Of a stretch of 64,000 bases of DNA, positions 9,000-18,315 are shown piece by piece. Where the stretch lies: NCBI GenBank assembly GCA_963746255.1, contig CAVVAJ010000007.1:434001-498000 (forward strand). Reading direction: 5' to 3'. The translations under genes and the position numbers were made by a program. Under the pieces are notes generated by a model. That model did not search any database. It had not been told where the DNA came from and saw only the letters and a list, made by a program, of their open reading frames with translations. Origin of the DNA: DAOVXM01 sp963746255 (GTDB taxonomy: Bacteria; Chloroflexota; Anaerolineae; Anaerolineales; UBA4823). Each line of letters starts with the position of its first letter. The first letter of the stretch is position 1.

Positions 9000-10814
9000 A
9001 TGTCTGAGGTAAAAAAATCACCCCCTCATTGGGATTTGTCCAATGTGTACCCAGCACTGGATTCGGATGAGTTCAAAACAGATTTTGCTCGACTGGAAGA
9101 TCAACTAACTGGAATTGAGTTGATTATCGACCAGCGGGTAGATAAATTGGATAAGGATGCCAGTATCGCCGAGCTTTCCGGGGTGGTTGATGAATTGATC
9201 GACCATTTCAATGTCACCCTGACGCTCGCCGCAACCTTGGAAGCGTACATATTTTCCTTCGTCGCCACAAACTCATATAACGATCTGGCTAAGAAGCTCC
9301 TTTCCCAATATGAACAAGTTGAGGTCAGGATGAAGAAACTTCACCTGATCCGTTTTCGGGCATTCATCGGTCGCGTCCGGGATGCGCTGCAGTTGGTACT
9401 GCAGCAAGGTGGTACTGCCAGTACGCACGCATTCATGCTGCAGGAGACCGCTGAGCAGAGCCGATACCTGATGAGCGAAGCAGAAGAATCGTTAGCAGCG
9501 GAACTTGACCTGAGCGGCGCAAATGCTTGGGGCAAACTGCAAGGAACGATCACCTCCCAGCTCACTGTGGATGTGGAGATGGAGGGTGAAATCCAAAGTC
9601 TCCCCTCGCCGGCACTAATCAACCTACGGACAAATCCTGATGAAACAGTCCGCAAATTAGGGTATGAGACCGAGCTGAAAGCTTGGGAATCCATCAAGGA
9701 ACCTCTAGCCGCATCATTGAATGGCATTAAAGGTACCGTGAATACATTAAACAAGCAGCGTGGTCGTATCGATGCGCTCCATAGCGCCGTCGATGCCGCC
9801 CGTATAGACCGGGAAACCTTGGATGTAATGCTTGCGGCCATTGAGGCTTCCTTCCCCATGTTCCGGAAATACTTTGCAGCCAAGGCGAAGCGCTTTGGAC
9901 AAGATAGATTGTCTTGGTGGAATCTATTTGCCCCAGTAGGGAGGTCTGACACTCGCTATTCGTATGCTGCTGCCAGGGACTTTATTTTGAATCATTTCGC
10001 TGAATTTTCACCCGAACTGCACGATTTAGCGAAGACAGCCTTTGATAAAAACTGGATTGATGCCGAACAGCGCGATGGGAAAAGGGGTGGAGCTTTTTGT
10101 ATGCCAATTTACGGGGTAAAAGAGTCGCGCGTTTTATGCAATTTTGATGGCTCACTTGAACAAGTTTTCACGATTGCCCATGAGTTGGGACACGCGTTCC
10201 ATAACTACTGTGCCTACAAAGCCGGGAAGACAATCCTGCAGAGCGATACCCCGATGACATTGGCAGAGACAGCCTCAATCATGTGCGAGACGATAATCAC
10301 CGAAGCAGTTTTGCGTCAGGTGCAAAGCCCTGAAGAAGAATTGGCTATCTTGGAGACTTCGCTGATTAGTGACTCTCAAGTCACGGTTGACATTTATTCA
10401 CGCCTCTTGTTTGAGCGGGAAGTGTTCGAACGCCGAGTGGAATCGGAGTTGTCGGCAGAAGAATTTTCGGAAATCATGGAACGCGCTCAGAAAGCCACCT
10501 ATGGAGATGGGTTGGATGAACGCTATTTGCATAAATATATGTGGACCTGGAAACCGCACTACTATTCGGCGAATTTATCTTTCTACAACTTCCCTTACGC
10601 GTTCGGACTGCTTTTTGGTACGGGGTTGTATGCTATCTATCAAGAACGTGGGGCAGATTTTATACCAGATTATATGGATCTATTAGCGAGCACTGGAGAG
10701 GGAAATGCCGCCGATTTAGCTTCCCGTTTTGATATTGATCTCCGCAGGTTCGATTTCTGGGAGAAGAGTCTGCAGATTATCGGAAAACGGATAGACCGCT
10801 ATACCCAATTATAA
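9000..10814 (+). CDS. pepF: Oligoendopeptidase F (M3 family)
   Basis: A 604-residue cytoplasmic zinc peptidase of the M3B (PepF) type, normal length for the family. The zinc-binding motif is TIAHELGHAFHN with HExxH at about residues 394-398, and the third ligand region follows in PMTLAETASIMCE about 25 residues later. The aromatic segment YYSANLSFYNFPYAFG near the C-terminus is also typical. It cleaves short oligopeptides, probably in peptide recycling. TTGGAGG at 8990-8996 gives a strong ribosome-binding site. A terminator follows the gene. The 241-bp upstream gap holds a TATACT-like -10 near 8951 but no convincing -35. Confidence 0.93.
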   Translation: MSEVKKSPPHWDLSNVYPALDSDEFKTDFARLEDQLTGIELIIDQRVDKLDKDASIAELSGVVDELIDHFNVTLTLAATLEAYIFSFVATNSYNDLAKKLLSQYEQVEVRMKKLHLIRFRAFIGRVRDALQLVLQQGGTASTHAFMLQETAEQSRYLMSEAEESLAAELDLSGANAWGKLQGTITSQLTVDVEMEGEIQSLPSPALINLRTNPDETVRKLGYETELKAWESIKEPLAASLNGIKGTVNTLNKQRGRIDALHSAVDAARIDRETLDVMLAAIEASFPMFRKYFAAKAKRFGQDRLSWWNLFAPVGRSDTRYSYAAARDFILNHFAEFSPELHDLAKTAFDKNWIDAEQRDGKRGGAFCMPIYGVKESRVLCNFDGSLEQVFTIAHELGHAFHNYCAYKAGKTILQSDTPMTLAETASIMCETIITEAVLRQVQSPEEELAILETSLISDSQVTVDIYSRLLFEREVFERRVESELSAEEFSEIMERAQKATYGDGLDERYLHKYMWTWKPHYYSANLSFYNFPYAFGLLFGTGLYAIYQERGADFIPDYMDLLASTGEGNAADLASRFDIDLRRFDFWEKSLQIIGKRIDRYTQL

Positions 10815-10837
10815 GTGCTGCAGTAGAGCAAACGGTG

Positions 10838-10874
10838 AGAGCCGGCTTATCACCGTAGGCCGGCTCTTTTCTTT
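10838..10874 (+). terminator. Intrinsic terminator after pepF
   Basis: AGAGCCGGC (10838-10846) pairs with GCCGGCTCT (10859-10867) across a 12-nt loop, followed by TTTCTTT. It ends the pepF transcript. Confidence 0.85.
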
Positions 10875-10939
10875 AATTGTGCTGTACTCATTACTCTAGC
10901 TTTACTGGTATCATTTTGGAGTCATTGATTGGTTGTGAG

Positions 10940-11500
10940 ATGGAGATGATCACTTTAGGTATCTTAGCTGACACCCATATCCCCGACCGCAAACGTGAGC
11001 TGAACCCCGCGGTGTTAGAGGTTTTTCGTCAGGGTAAAGTGGGTGCGATTTTACATGCCGGAGATATTTCGACTGCCAGGGTACTCTCCACACTGGAGCA
11101 GATTGCGCCCGTCTACGCTGTACGCGGTAATCGTGATTGGATAGCTCTGAGCTCTCTACCTGCCAACCGTCTGCTGACCTTCAATGGCGTGAATGTGGGC
11201 ATAACGCATGGACATGGTAATCTCCGGCGTTATTTAATCAAACGCATCGAATACGTATTGCAGGGGTACCATGTGGAAATGTTTTTGCCGGTTGTGCGCG
11301 CTCAATTCCCAACGGCTGAGGTGATCGTCTTTGGTCATACTCATCGCCCATATATGCAGCATGAAAATAGCCGCTTGATTCTAAACCCTGGATCACCTCA
11401 TGTTCCAGAGGGAAAGAAAACACCCCCCAGCGTTGCGTTGCTCCATATCCAACCGGGGGGTGAGTTTGCGAGTGAGTTGGTTAACCTAGAATCGATCTAA
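10940..11500 (+). CDS. YfcE/MJ0936-type metallophosphodiesterase
   Basis: This 186-residue phosphoesterase has the compact YfcE-like motif set: ADTHIPDR, ILHAGDIS, VRGNRD, THGHG and VFGHTHRPY, which together bind two metals. Family members hydrolyse phosphodiesters in vitro and are cytoplasmic; the physiological substrate is unknown. ATG 10940 is chosen because the first beta-strand (MITLGILADTH) starts directly after it; an upstream in-frame GTG would add 21 residues not expected for the family. The gene starts about 65 bp after the pepF terminator, so it should have its own promoter. Confidence 0.85.
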   Translation: MEMITLGILADTHIPDRKRELNPAVLEVFRQGKVGAILHAGDISTARVLSTLEQIAPVYAVRGNRDWIALSSLPANRLLTFNGVNVGITHGHGNLRRYLIKRIEYVLQGYHVEMFLPVVRAQFPTAEVIVFGHTHRPYMQHENSRLILNPGSPHVPEGKKTPPSVALLHIQPGGEFASELVNLESI

Positions 11501-11541
11501 ACTAGCTCTGTTTTTTTCTATCCCTTCGCTAAACTGTTCTG

Positions 11542-12462
11542 TTAATACACCGGGACATTCCATTCCTTATACTGCGGATATTTTCCACGAACGATATCAT
11601 CAAAAATCTGACGCAATTGACTACCGGTTGGTCCCATCTGACCATCTCCGATAACCCGATGGTCAACCCTAGTAATTACCGTGATCTGTGCGGCCGTTCC
11701 AGTGAAAAAGATCTCGTCACAAAGGTACACTTCTGTCCGGTCTATAGGTCTTTCGATCACTCGCATGTTGAGTTCATTTTGCATGAGTTCTATTGCTGTT
11801 CGACGGGTGATGCCCTCTAATATATTCTCTGTGACCGAGGGTGTGATTGCGATGCCATCCCGGACAATAAATACATTCATTGCGCTGCCTTCAGAGACGT
11901 GCCCTTCATTCGTGAGCACTAAAGCCTCATCAAAACCAGCTCGGTTCGCATCCGTTTTTATAAAAGAGGAATTTGCATAGGCACCGCTAATTTTTCCGCG
12001 CGCCGGGATCGCATTGTCATCGACTCTCCGCCATGAAGAGAACGTGACATGTGCGTTTGTATCATTAGCCACGTAGCGATCAAACGGAATCGTTACGATG
12101 GAAATTTCATCTTGCAGATCATGGAGCTTTACTCCGATGATCTCATCGGCTTTATATGCTAAAGGGCGGATGTACACATCGCGTTTGTGTCCATCTTTCC
12201 TGAGCAGTTCGATGGTGATTTCCGTCAGACTTTCCGGGGTTTGGGTAAATTCCATGCTCAGCAGTTTAGCAGAGTTCAGAAACCTCCTGTAATGGTCGTA
12301 TGGGCGGAAAAGGTAGAGCTGTTGGTGTTCCTCATTCCAATACCCACGCAATCCTGCAAAGGCTGCAGTACCATAATTTAACGCATGGGTCAGCACGCCG
12401 ACTTTCGCTTCAGCATAAGGGACAATTTTGCCGTGAAAGTATGCATTTATGGGAAGATCCAT
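11542..12462 (-). CDS. ilvE: Branched-chain amino acid aminotransferase
   Basis: A 306-residue class IV PLP aminotransferase, the usual IlvE length. Visible features are the N-terminal AYFHGKIVPYAEAKVGVLTH, the PLP-Lys region ARGKISGAYANSSFIK, the EALVLTNEGHVSEGSAMN segment and the C-terminal FFTGTAAQITVITRVDHR. The enzyme interconverts Leu, Ile and Val with their 2-oxo acids. GGAGGT lies just upstream of the chosen ATG on the minus strand; a longer in-frame start at 12591 would add 43 residues with no family match. It is transcribed convergently with the phosphodiesterase and divergently from the gene at 12685. Confidence 0.92.
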   Translation of the reverse strand: MDLPINAYFHGKIVPYAEAKVGVLTHALNYGTAAFAGLRGYWNEEHQQLYLFRPYDHYRRFLNSAKLLSMEFTQTPESLTEITIELLRKDGHKRDVYIRPLAYKADEIIGVKLHDLQDEISIVTIPFDRYVANDTNAHVTFSSWRRVDDNAIPARGKISGAYANSSFIKTDANRAGFDEALVLTNEGHVSEGSAMNVFIVRDGIAITPSVTENILEGITRRTAIELMQNELNMRVIERPIDRTEVYLCDEIFFTGTAAQITVITRVDHRVIGDGQMGPTGSQLRQIFDDIVRGKYPQYKEWNVPVY

Positions 12463-12684
12463 TATGTTCCACCTCCGTGGGATCTGCAGTGTGTTTGTAT
12501 GTGATTTCATTATAAACCTGAGTTGAAGGAGAGGCAAACCTGCGCTGTTTTTTCCTCCTTTGATATGTGGATATAAAGTTTTATCATTCAAGGTGATTTT
12601 TTATCAGATATCGTGTATACTGCTTTATTGAAGGTTTTAATCACGATTTCGCCATAAATAGTTGACTGAGTGGGAGGATTCAAG

Positions 12685-13590
12685 ATGAAGCGTGCTGTCA
12701 GTGTGAGTATTGGTTCTTCGAAACGCAATAAGTCTGTTGAGGTCGAGCTGCTGGGGGAAACTGTTCAAATCGAACGGATTGGCACTGACGGGGATATGGA
12801 AAAAGCCGCTGAGCTTTATCGCGAACTGGATGGGAAAGTAGATGCCTTTGGTGTTGGTGGAGCTGACCTAGGGGTCATGGCAGATGAAAAGTGGTATCCG
12901 TTGTATTCTGTCCAGCCCATGGTGCGTTATATAAAAAAGACTCCCGTTGTCGATGGTGCAGGTCTCAAGAATACGCTTGAGAACCGCGTCGCATCTGTTA
13001 TTGATACCCAGATTGGGGATTACGTTGAAAAACTGGGTAAGAAAGCATTTGTAACCCTCGGTGTAGATCGTTGGGGTATGTCGGCCTCGTTCATCGATGC
13101 TGGTTATGAGTGCGTCTTTGGGGATATTATGTTTGGATTGGGATTGCCATTTCCGATCCGCAGTCAAAAATCCCTGAAGAGAGTTGCTGCGCTGATTATG
13201 CCTATCGCCGGAAGGCTGCCTTTCGAATGGATCTATCCGACTGGAGAAAAACAAGAAGTCCGCGACCCGAAATGGCCAAAGTATTATGAATGGGGCACAG
13301 TTATTGCAGGTGATTGCCACTATATTAAACGCCATATGCCAGAGAAGCTGGTTGGTAAGATCATCGCCACGAACACAACCACCGAAGAGGATGTTGAACT
13401 CTTCCGTACGGCGGGTGTCAAATATTTGGTGACATCCACACCTGTTTTGGATGGTCGTTCATTTGGGACAAATATGATGGAAGCGGCATTAATAGCCGCC
13501 TCCGGGAAAGGACGCGAATTAACCAGATCCGAGCTGGATGAAATACTTGAACAACTGGGATTTGAGCCCCAACTGCAGGAGTTGAATTGA
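12685..13590 (+). CDS. Conserved protein of unknown function paired with nucleotidyltransferase
   Basis: A 301-residue protein beginning KRAVSVSIGSSKRNKSVEVE, with Gly-rich motifs GTDGDMEKAAELYRELDG and DAFGVGGADLG in the first quarter. No membrane segments. I recall relatives in Chloroflexota and Firmicutes carrying the automatic name quinate 5-dehydrogenase, but I see no classical Rossmann dinucleotide motif that would justify that reaction. GGGAGGA 7 nt upstream selects ATG 12685. It ends 1 bp before the nucleotidyltransferase gene, so the two are almost certainly co-expressed and may act in one pathway. Confidence 0.6.
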   Translation: MKRAVSVSIGSSKRNKSVEVELLGETVQIERIGTDGDMEKAAELYRELDGKVDAFGVGGADLGVMADEKWYPLYSVQPMVRYIKKTPVVDGAGLKNTLENRVASVIDTQIGDYVEKLGKKAFVTLGVDRWGMSASFIDAGYECVFGDIMFGLGLPFPIRSQKSLKRVAALIMPIAGRLPFEWIYPTGEKQEVRDPKWPKYYEWGTVIAGDCHYIKRHMPEKLVGKIIATNTTTEEDVELFRTAGVKYLVTSTPVLDGRSFGTNMMEAALIAASGKGRELTRSELDEILEQLGFEPQLQELN

Positions 13591-13591
13591 T

Positions 13592-14356
13592 ATGGACGCG
13601 ATTGTCATTGCTGGTGGAAAGCCCAAACCTGATGAACCGCTGTATGAAGAGACCCAAGGCGGATTTAAGGCATTGCTGGATGTCGCTGGGAAACCCATGG
13701 TGCAGTGGGTGCTCGATGCATTGAATAATGCTGCGAATATTGAGCATGTAGTGATCATTGGTTTACCTGCAGATAGCCCCATCCAATGTACCAAAGCAGT
13801 CTCATTCATTCCGACTCAGGGTGACATGGTGGACAATGTACGTGGCGGGGTTTCAGAGGTTCTAAAAGCAAATCCGGCTTCTGTAAAAGTACTCATTGCA
13901 TCGGCAGACATCCCTGGCATCAACGCCGAGATGGTGGACTGGCTGGTTGGCGAGAGCGAGAGGGATGACCTAGACGTTTACTATAATATTATTCCACGCT
14001 CAATCATGGAAGAACGCTACCCAACTTCGAAACGTTCCTATACTCGTTTGAAGGACCACGAAGTTTGTGGTGGTGATATGAATGTGATGGCCACACGGAT
14101 GGTAACTTCGAATACGGATATCTGGGACAAACTGGTTGCAGCCCGAAAAAATCCATTCAAGCAGGCGGCGTTAATTGGTTTCGATACCCTTTTCTTGCTG
14201 CTTATCCGGGCGATCACACTTGACCGGGCAGCTGAATTGGTTACCAAGCGTCTGAAAATCACTGGTAGGGCAATTCTTTGTCCATATGCTGAGGTGGGGA
14301 TGGATGTCGATAAGCCTCACCAGCTGGAGATTGTACGGCAGGATCTTGCGGTTTAA
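13592..14356 (+). CDS. MobA-like NTP transferase domain protein
   Basis: A 254-residue protein with the N-terminal nucleotidyltransferase signature DAIVIAGGKP, a shortened form of the LAGG-x-GTR-x-K loop, followed by GGFKALLDVAGKPMVQWVLD. LIASADIPGI (about 108) supplies the metal-binding Asp region. These features fit the GT-A/MobA-like fold that transfers NMP to sugars or cofactors. The acceptor is unknown; the C-terminal half is not typical of MobA. It starts 1 bp after the stop of the unknown protein at 12685-13590, so the pair is probably functionally linked. Confidence 0.75.
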   Translation: MDAIVIAGGKPKPDEPLYEETQGGFKALLDVAGKPMVQWVLDALNNAANIEHVVIIGLPADSPIQCTKAVSFIPTQGDMVDNVRGGVSEVLKANPASVKVLIASADIPGINAEMVDWLVGESERDDLDVYYNIIPRSIMEERYPTSKRSYTRLKDHEVCGGDMNVMATRMVTSNTDIWDKLVAARKNPFKQAALIGFDTLFLLLIRAITLDRAAELVTKRLKITGRAILCPYAEVGMDVDKPHQLEIVRQDLAV

Positions 14357-14423
14357 AAATAGTACGATTCCATCTATCAATTTCCCCACGGATACAGCTC
14401 TACATTAATCCCCAATCCACTTC

Positions 14424-15003
14424 ATGGAACCACAAATCGCAGCTACCCCTATTCAGAAGTTCCTTGATCTAGATGCCCAATTATCATCCAAATTGCGCAT
14501 TGCAGAAGCGCCAGGTGCGCTGCGTACAGTCGCGATCCTGGTTTGCCCATTCTGGGGATTCTTGGTTTTGGCTTTTAGGTCTTGGGCTGTACCTTATTTT
14601 TGGTAGCGATAAGTGGCGTGAGCTAGCATTCACCCTCATAGTTGGGATAATCATCACGGCTTTGTTCGTCCTTGTAGTGAAATTCTCGGTCAGACGTCGC
14701 CGCCCGGAGGGCGAGTGGGGTGGCGTATACCGCAGCACCGATCCGCACTCCTTCCCCTCTGGGCATGCTGCCCGATGTATGATGATTGCGGTCCTTGTGG
14801 TCGCCTTAGGACCTGTCTGGTTAGGGGTATTGCTGCTGATATGGGCACCTCTGGTCTCTTTGGCCAGGGTTGCGATGGGTGTCCACTACTTCTCCGATAT
14901 ATTAGCCGGGATGGTCATCGGGGCTCTATTGGGATGGGTCGTGTTAATTCTATTGGCTCAATATACCAGTAAATTTCTACCGGTATTATCCAGCCTGCTG
15001 TAG
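14424..15003 (+). pseudogene. PAP2-family phosphatase, frameshifted
   Basis: The first frame from ATG 14424 encodes FLDLDAQLSSKLRIAEAPGA and continues to TVAILV; the rest continues one base later from AHSGDSWFWLLGLGLYLIFG. Removing one T from the TTT at 14542-14544 joins them into about 192 residues. The phosphatase motifs are present: KFSVRRRRPEG (motif 1), FPSGHAA (motif 2) and SLARVAMGVHYFSDILAG (motif 3), among about five membrane segments. The family dephosphorylates lipid phosphates such as undecaprenyl pyrophosphate. Catalytic residues are intact, so this is a very recent pseudogene or a one-base sequence error. The 3' end overlaps the convergent isomerase gene by 18 bp. Confidence 0.8.
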
Positions 15004-16047
15004 GTCTTTCTTGAAGCCCTCGATCGCTTCAACTGGTGTTGGGTCTACGCCATAGATCATCGCTAGGTAATAGGCGACATAATCACCCATATGAACTGCT
15101 GTCCACAGTTGTTCGAGTGGTGTATCTCCGCTGGCCTCAATCGTATCCGTGCCGATTCCTTCCAGCATAAAAATCTGGCGTGTAAGGTCGCTGCGCAACC
15201 GGTTTCGAGGGTGGTTTGCCGGGGCTTTCAGAAACAGAACCATCATCTGGGGGTAGATGCTTGCTGGATTCAGAATACCGGCGAGGGTATTGTGATTTGC
15301 CTCAGGCAGCGATTCGAACTGTCCCCACGCCTTAGCAATTTCGCTGATTTGACCTTTCCAGCGTCGGGCTACTGGTACTAACAACCCTGAACCAATCACA
15401 GCAACCCAACGGTCGACAATCTGTCCGGCTAGGCGCTTAGCTGGATTCCGCACATCCGGCACCTCAGCAGACAGATATGTTTTCTGGGCTAACATGGCTT
15501 GAACCGCATAATTAAGTTCTGTCTGCTGGTCAGGTATCAACATCAGCCGTGAGAAAGCAGCTAACAACAGCCCAAATGAGTAGCCTATTGCCGCTCTGGG
15601 CTGCCCAGTGTGGTTAAAACGCCATAGCGCGACACCGTCATGTTCTGCCATATTGGCAAGCTGCCCGCCAGTTGTGATTGCCAAAATTCGGCAGTGATTT
15701 TCACGAGCGCGTCCATAAACGGAAAGGGTTTCTTCGGTATTGCCGGAATGTGATGAGGTGATTACAAGTGTCGCGGATCCGTTTGCCCAGGCTGGCAAAT
15801 CATAATCGCGGTGTACTATTACGGGTACAGGGCATGTCCCCGCGATATATGCTGCCAGTAAATCGGCGCTAATTGCTGAACCGCCCATGCCCGCAATTAA
15901 TACATTTTGGATCCCCTCCCAATTCGGGAGTGCTGCGCTTGTGCCAAGCTCCCAGGCTTGAGAAAGTTGCTGTGGCAGTTGATCAATTTGGGTGAGCATG
16001 TCGCTTTGATCGAGTTTGCGGAAACTCTCTGGATCGTTAAGATTCAC
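14986..16047 (-). CDS. Bifunctional phosphoglucose/phosphomannose isomerase
   Basis: A 353-residue SIS-domain protein of the archaeal/Chloroflexota-type bifunctional isomerases, which interconvert glucose-6-P or mannose-6-P with fructose-6-P. N-terminal SIS features are NVLIAGMGGSAISADLL and VITSSHSGNTEETLS; the C-terminal SIS domain carries the HNTLAGI and LEGIGTDTIEASGDTPLEQL segments. It lies 6 bp downstream of rsmI on the same strand, so the two are probably co-transcribed. No other glycolytic gene is adjacent. Confidence 0.9.
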   Translation of the reverse strand: MNLNDPESFRKLDQSDMLTQIDQLPQQLSQAWELGTSAALPNWEGIQNVLIAGMGGSAISADLLAAYIAGTCPVPVIVHRDYDLPAWANGSATLVITSSHSGNTEETLSVYGRARENHCRILAITTGGQLANMAEHDGVALWRFNHTGQPRAAIGYSFGLLLAAFSRLMLIPDQQTELNYAVQAMLAQKTYLSAEVPDVRNPAKRLAGQIVDRWVAVIGSGLLVPVARRWKGQISEIAKAWGQFESLPEANHNTLAGILNPASIYPQMMVLFLKAPANHPRNRLRSDLTRQIFMLEGIGTDTIEASGDTPLEQLWTAVHMGDYVAYYLAMIYGVDPTPVEAIEGFKKDLQQAG

Positions 16048-16053
16048 GTAAGA

Positions 16054-16890
16054 TTACTCCTTATCCTTCTGCTGGTATTCGATAATGAGATTGTATACTT
16101 TTCGCCTCGGCCAGCCGGATTTAATAGAGATTTCTTTGGCCGCCGTGGATACCGGTTGGTTAATAATCATCCGTGCTTTGATTTCCTTCCTCAGCTTATC
16201 TTCGCTCCACGTTTCGACCACTGGATAAAAACCTTCAATCACCAGAGTGAATTCACCGCGTGGTTTTCTATCTGTGAATTGTACAACCATCTCGCTTATC
16301 GTTCCGCGTTGGACTTCCTCGTACAGCTTTGTAAGTTCGCGGGCCACGGCGATTTGTCTATCACCCAGTTCTGTGGACAGATCTGTTAACGTGGTGAGAA
16401 GCCGGTGAGGTGCTTCTAGAATGATGATCGTGTAAGGTAATTCAGAAATTTCTTTGATCTTCTGGCGGCGATCCGAAACTTTCCGTGGTAGGTATCCCAG
16501 GTACAAGAAAGCATCTGCCGGAAGTCCGGAAACGATCAGGGCGGATAGGGGCGCACTTGGACCGGGGATTGGACTGACATCATGGCCTGCAGCGAGGGCT
16601 GACCGTACAAGTTCGTACCCCGGGTCATTAAGCAGTGGGGTCCCGGCATCACTGACCAGAGCGAGGTCGCCTTCTTGCAGTCTCTCAAGGATTTCTGGCA
16701 GCTTTATGATTTTATTTTGTTCATAGTAGCTGCTTAGTGGTGTTTTTATACCATAATGCACTAAAAGCTTGCCAGTATGGCGCGTGTCCTCAGCCAAAAT
16801 TAAAGTTACTTCCTGCAGCGTTTTCAAGGCACGCGTGCTGATGTCCTCAAGATTCCCGATTGGGGTGGCAATTAGGTATAGGATGCTCAC
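16054..16890 (-). CDS. rsmI: 16S rRNA (cytidine-1402-2'-O)-methyltransferase
   Basis: A 278-residue SAM-dependent methyltransferase with the diagnostic RsmI motifs LYLIATPIGNLEDIS at the N-terminus, ILAEDTRHTGKLL, ALVSDAGTPLLNDPGYELV and PIPGPSAPLSALIVSGLP. It modifies C1402 of 16S rRNA in the ribosomal P site. Length matches the family. The gene is followed after 6 bp by the isomerase gene on the same strand. A dispersed CTAG-ended repeat lies 35 bp upstream of its start codon. Confidence 0.95.
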   Translation of the reverse strand: MSILYLIATPIGNLEDISTRALKTLQEVTLILAEDTRHTGKLLVHYGIKTPLSSYYEQNKIIKLPEILERLQEGDLALVSDAGTPLLNDPGYELVRSALAAGHDVSPIPGPSAPLSALIVSGLPADAFLYLGYLPRKVSDRRQKIKEISELPYTIIILEAPHRLLTTLTDLSTELGDRQIAVARELTKLYEEVQRGTISEMVVQFTDRKPRGEFTLVIEGFYPVVETWSEDKLRKEIKARMIINQPVSTAAKEISIKSGWPRRKVYNLIIEYQQKDKE

Positions 16891-16925
16891 GGTTATATAG
16901 TCAGGCAGAGCTGATTTTGAGATTT

Positions 16926-17051
16926 CTAGTGTTCCGGTGTTCCGACAAATTTTATTGTTAAGTTAGATTAGAGTGCAGACGGAACACTTAAAGCCTTGTC
17001 AAGGGCGTATTACTCGGATTGAATGAAACTTCATCCTTGACAAAGCGCTAG
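16926..17051. repeat. Dispersed CTAG-ended hairpin element, copy A
   Basis: A 126-bp element starts CTAGTGTTCCG and ends CAAAGCGCTAG. Inside are two inverted-repeat pairs: AGTGTTCCG (16928-16936) with CGGAACACT (16980-16988), and CCTTGTCAAGG (16994-17004) with CCTTGACAAAG (17035-17045; 10 of 11 pair). The same architecture and matching sequence recur at 48142-48261. It has no coding capacity, fitting a miniature mobile element or REP-like dispersed repeat. It lies between two minus-strand genes and could also fold in RNA. Confidence 0.7.
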
Positions 17052-17069
17052 AACGGCATCAAGCGTGTC

Positions 17070-18155
17070 TCAAGGCGAGGACCAGGTCAAGATATTTAGG
17101 GTTAGCTGGTCATTTTCCGTATTGAAATTGGTCACCTCAAAGTATCCAGGTAAACCCTGGCTGGTTCGGTAGCACCAATATACACCTGGTTTTGCATCGT
17201 TGAGGGGCAATGCGGTCGAGTTTAGTTGGGTAGTGGTGCATTCATTAAAGCTTGGGATTGACTCGCCGTACCGTCCAATTTGTGTATTGTTTATCGGGCT
17301 GAGCGATAACTCCCCATCAGCGTCGCTCTCATAAAATAAATCATTGCTGGTATCTTGATTGATTTCAAGCGTATCCAAGTCAAGTTCTTCCCCGGGGAAT
17401 ATGTTTGCCATACCTTTTGCTTGAATGATTGGAGGTGTTGCCGTGGGAGTGGGAGTGCTGGTTGGCGTTGGCGCGGTAGGCGTTGGTGTAGGTGTCGCGA
17501 CGACCTGTATTCGCACCCAAAATGCTGAGTTCCCGTTGGGACCAATACCGAAGAGTTTTTGTTCTGCAGTGCGCAGTTTCCAGTTCCCTTGGTAGGTTCC
17601 TGGATCAATTGGCGCAGTCATATCCACGGCTAGGTCAATCACTTGACCGGGTGATACAGCATTGCTAAGGGAGACGTTTGCTGTTGCACTCATCTGCTCC
17701 CCTGAAAAGAATGCCACTGAATAGGCTGTTGTCCATGTACAGGTACCGGCATTCTTTATGCGCCAGATTTTGGTAAATGTATTGCCAGGAGACATAACCG
17801 TATCATCAGGTATGGTGACATCAATTGGAATACCAGCCATGCCAAGATTGCAGGGAATATCAGCAGTCTTGACAGCTTCGGTGGCAGTATTGGTGGGGGC
17901 ACCCGGTGAGCGGGTTAGGTCTGGGTTGGGCGTAGCTGTTTTGAATCCGCTATCGGTGGGGACGACTAGCGATGCGGCTGGTTTTGTTTCCTGGGCAGCC
18001 GTTGTGAGTTTGGCGTTTACCGTTTGATAGGCTTGGGTGACATTTTGGGTTGGGGTTTCTTTGTCCCTTATGCCCGGCATATTACAGCTGGTTAGGACGA
18101 TCAGCAGGGTGATGGATATCGCATAAACCGAGTAGCGCAGAAGCTTGGTGGACAT
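17070..18155 (-). CDS. Lipoprotein with NBR1-type Ig-like domain
   Basis: About 361 residues: a lipoprotein signal ending LIVLTSC, a Thr/Pro/Ala-rich stalk, then an Ig-like domain of the Next-to-BRCA1 type (FTKIWRIKNAGTCTWTTAY, PGQVIDLAVDMTAP, PGTYQGNWKLRTAEQKLFG). A TPTPT linker and a Cys-containing C-terminal domain of about 130 residues that I cannot identify follow. In bacteria this Ig-like module is common in secreted Chloroflexota proteins and its partner is unknown. The start at 18155 is chosen because the signal peptide begins there; an in-frame ATG at 18230 adds 25 residues that would bury the signal. No clear ribosome-binding site was seen. Confidence 0.75.
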   Translation of the reverse strand: MSTKLLRYSVYAISITLLIVLTSCNMPGIRDKETPTQNVTQAYQTVNAKLTTAAQETKPAASLVVPTDSGFKTATPNPDLTRSPGAPTNTATEAVKTADIPCNLGMAGIPIDVTIPDDTVMSPGNTFTKIWRIKNAGTCTWTTAYSVAFFSGEQMSATANVSLSNAVSPGQVIDLAVDMTAPIDPGTYQGNWKLRTAEQKLFGIGPNGNSAFWVRIQVVATPTPTPTAPTPTSTPTPTATPPIIQAKGMANIFPGEELDLDTLEINQDTSNDLFYESDADGELSLSPINNTQIGRYGESIPSFNECTTTQLNSTALPLNDAKPGVYWCYRTSQGLPGYFEVTNFNTENDQLTLNILTWSSP

Positions 18156-18315
18156 GGCTTGTGTAAGTTGACTTACCTCTGGATCGATACCTTCTGTCAA
18201 TTCCCGTGTCCCAAATGTCCAGGGAGACATTAGTAATATTGCCAGGTATAGCTAGTGTTAAGTGTCAAATACTTCTAAGGGGATTGATAAGCGGTGAAAA
18301 TTATTAGTCAATCTA

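Noticed and set aside
9341..9952. 203-codon minus-strand frame inside pepF
   Set aside because: Antisense to a full-length, well-conserved M3 peptidase; composition is that of a shadow frame and it shows no motif.
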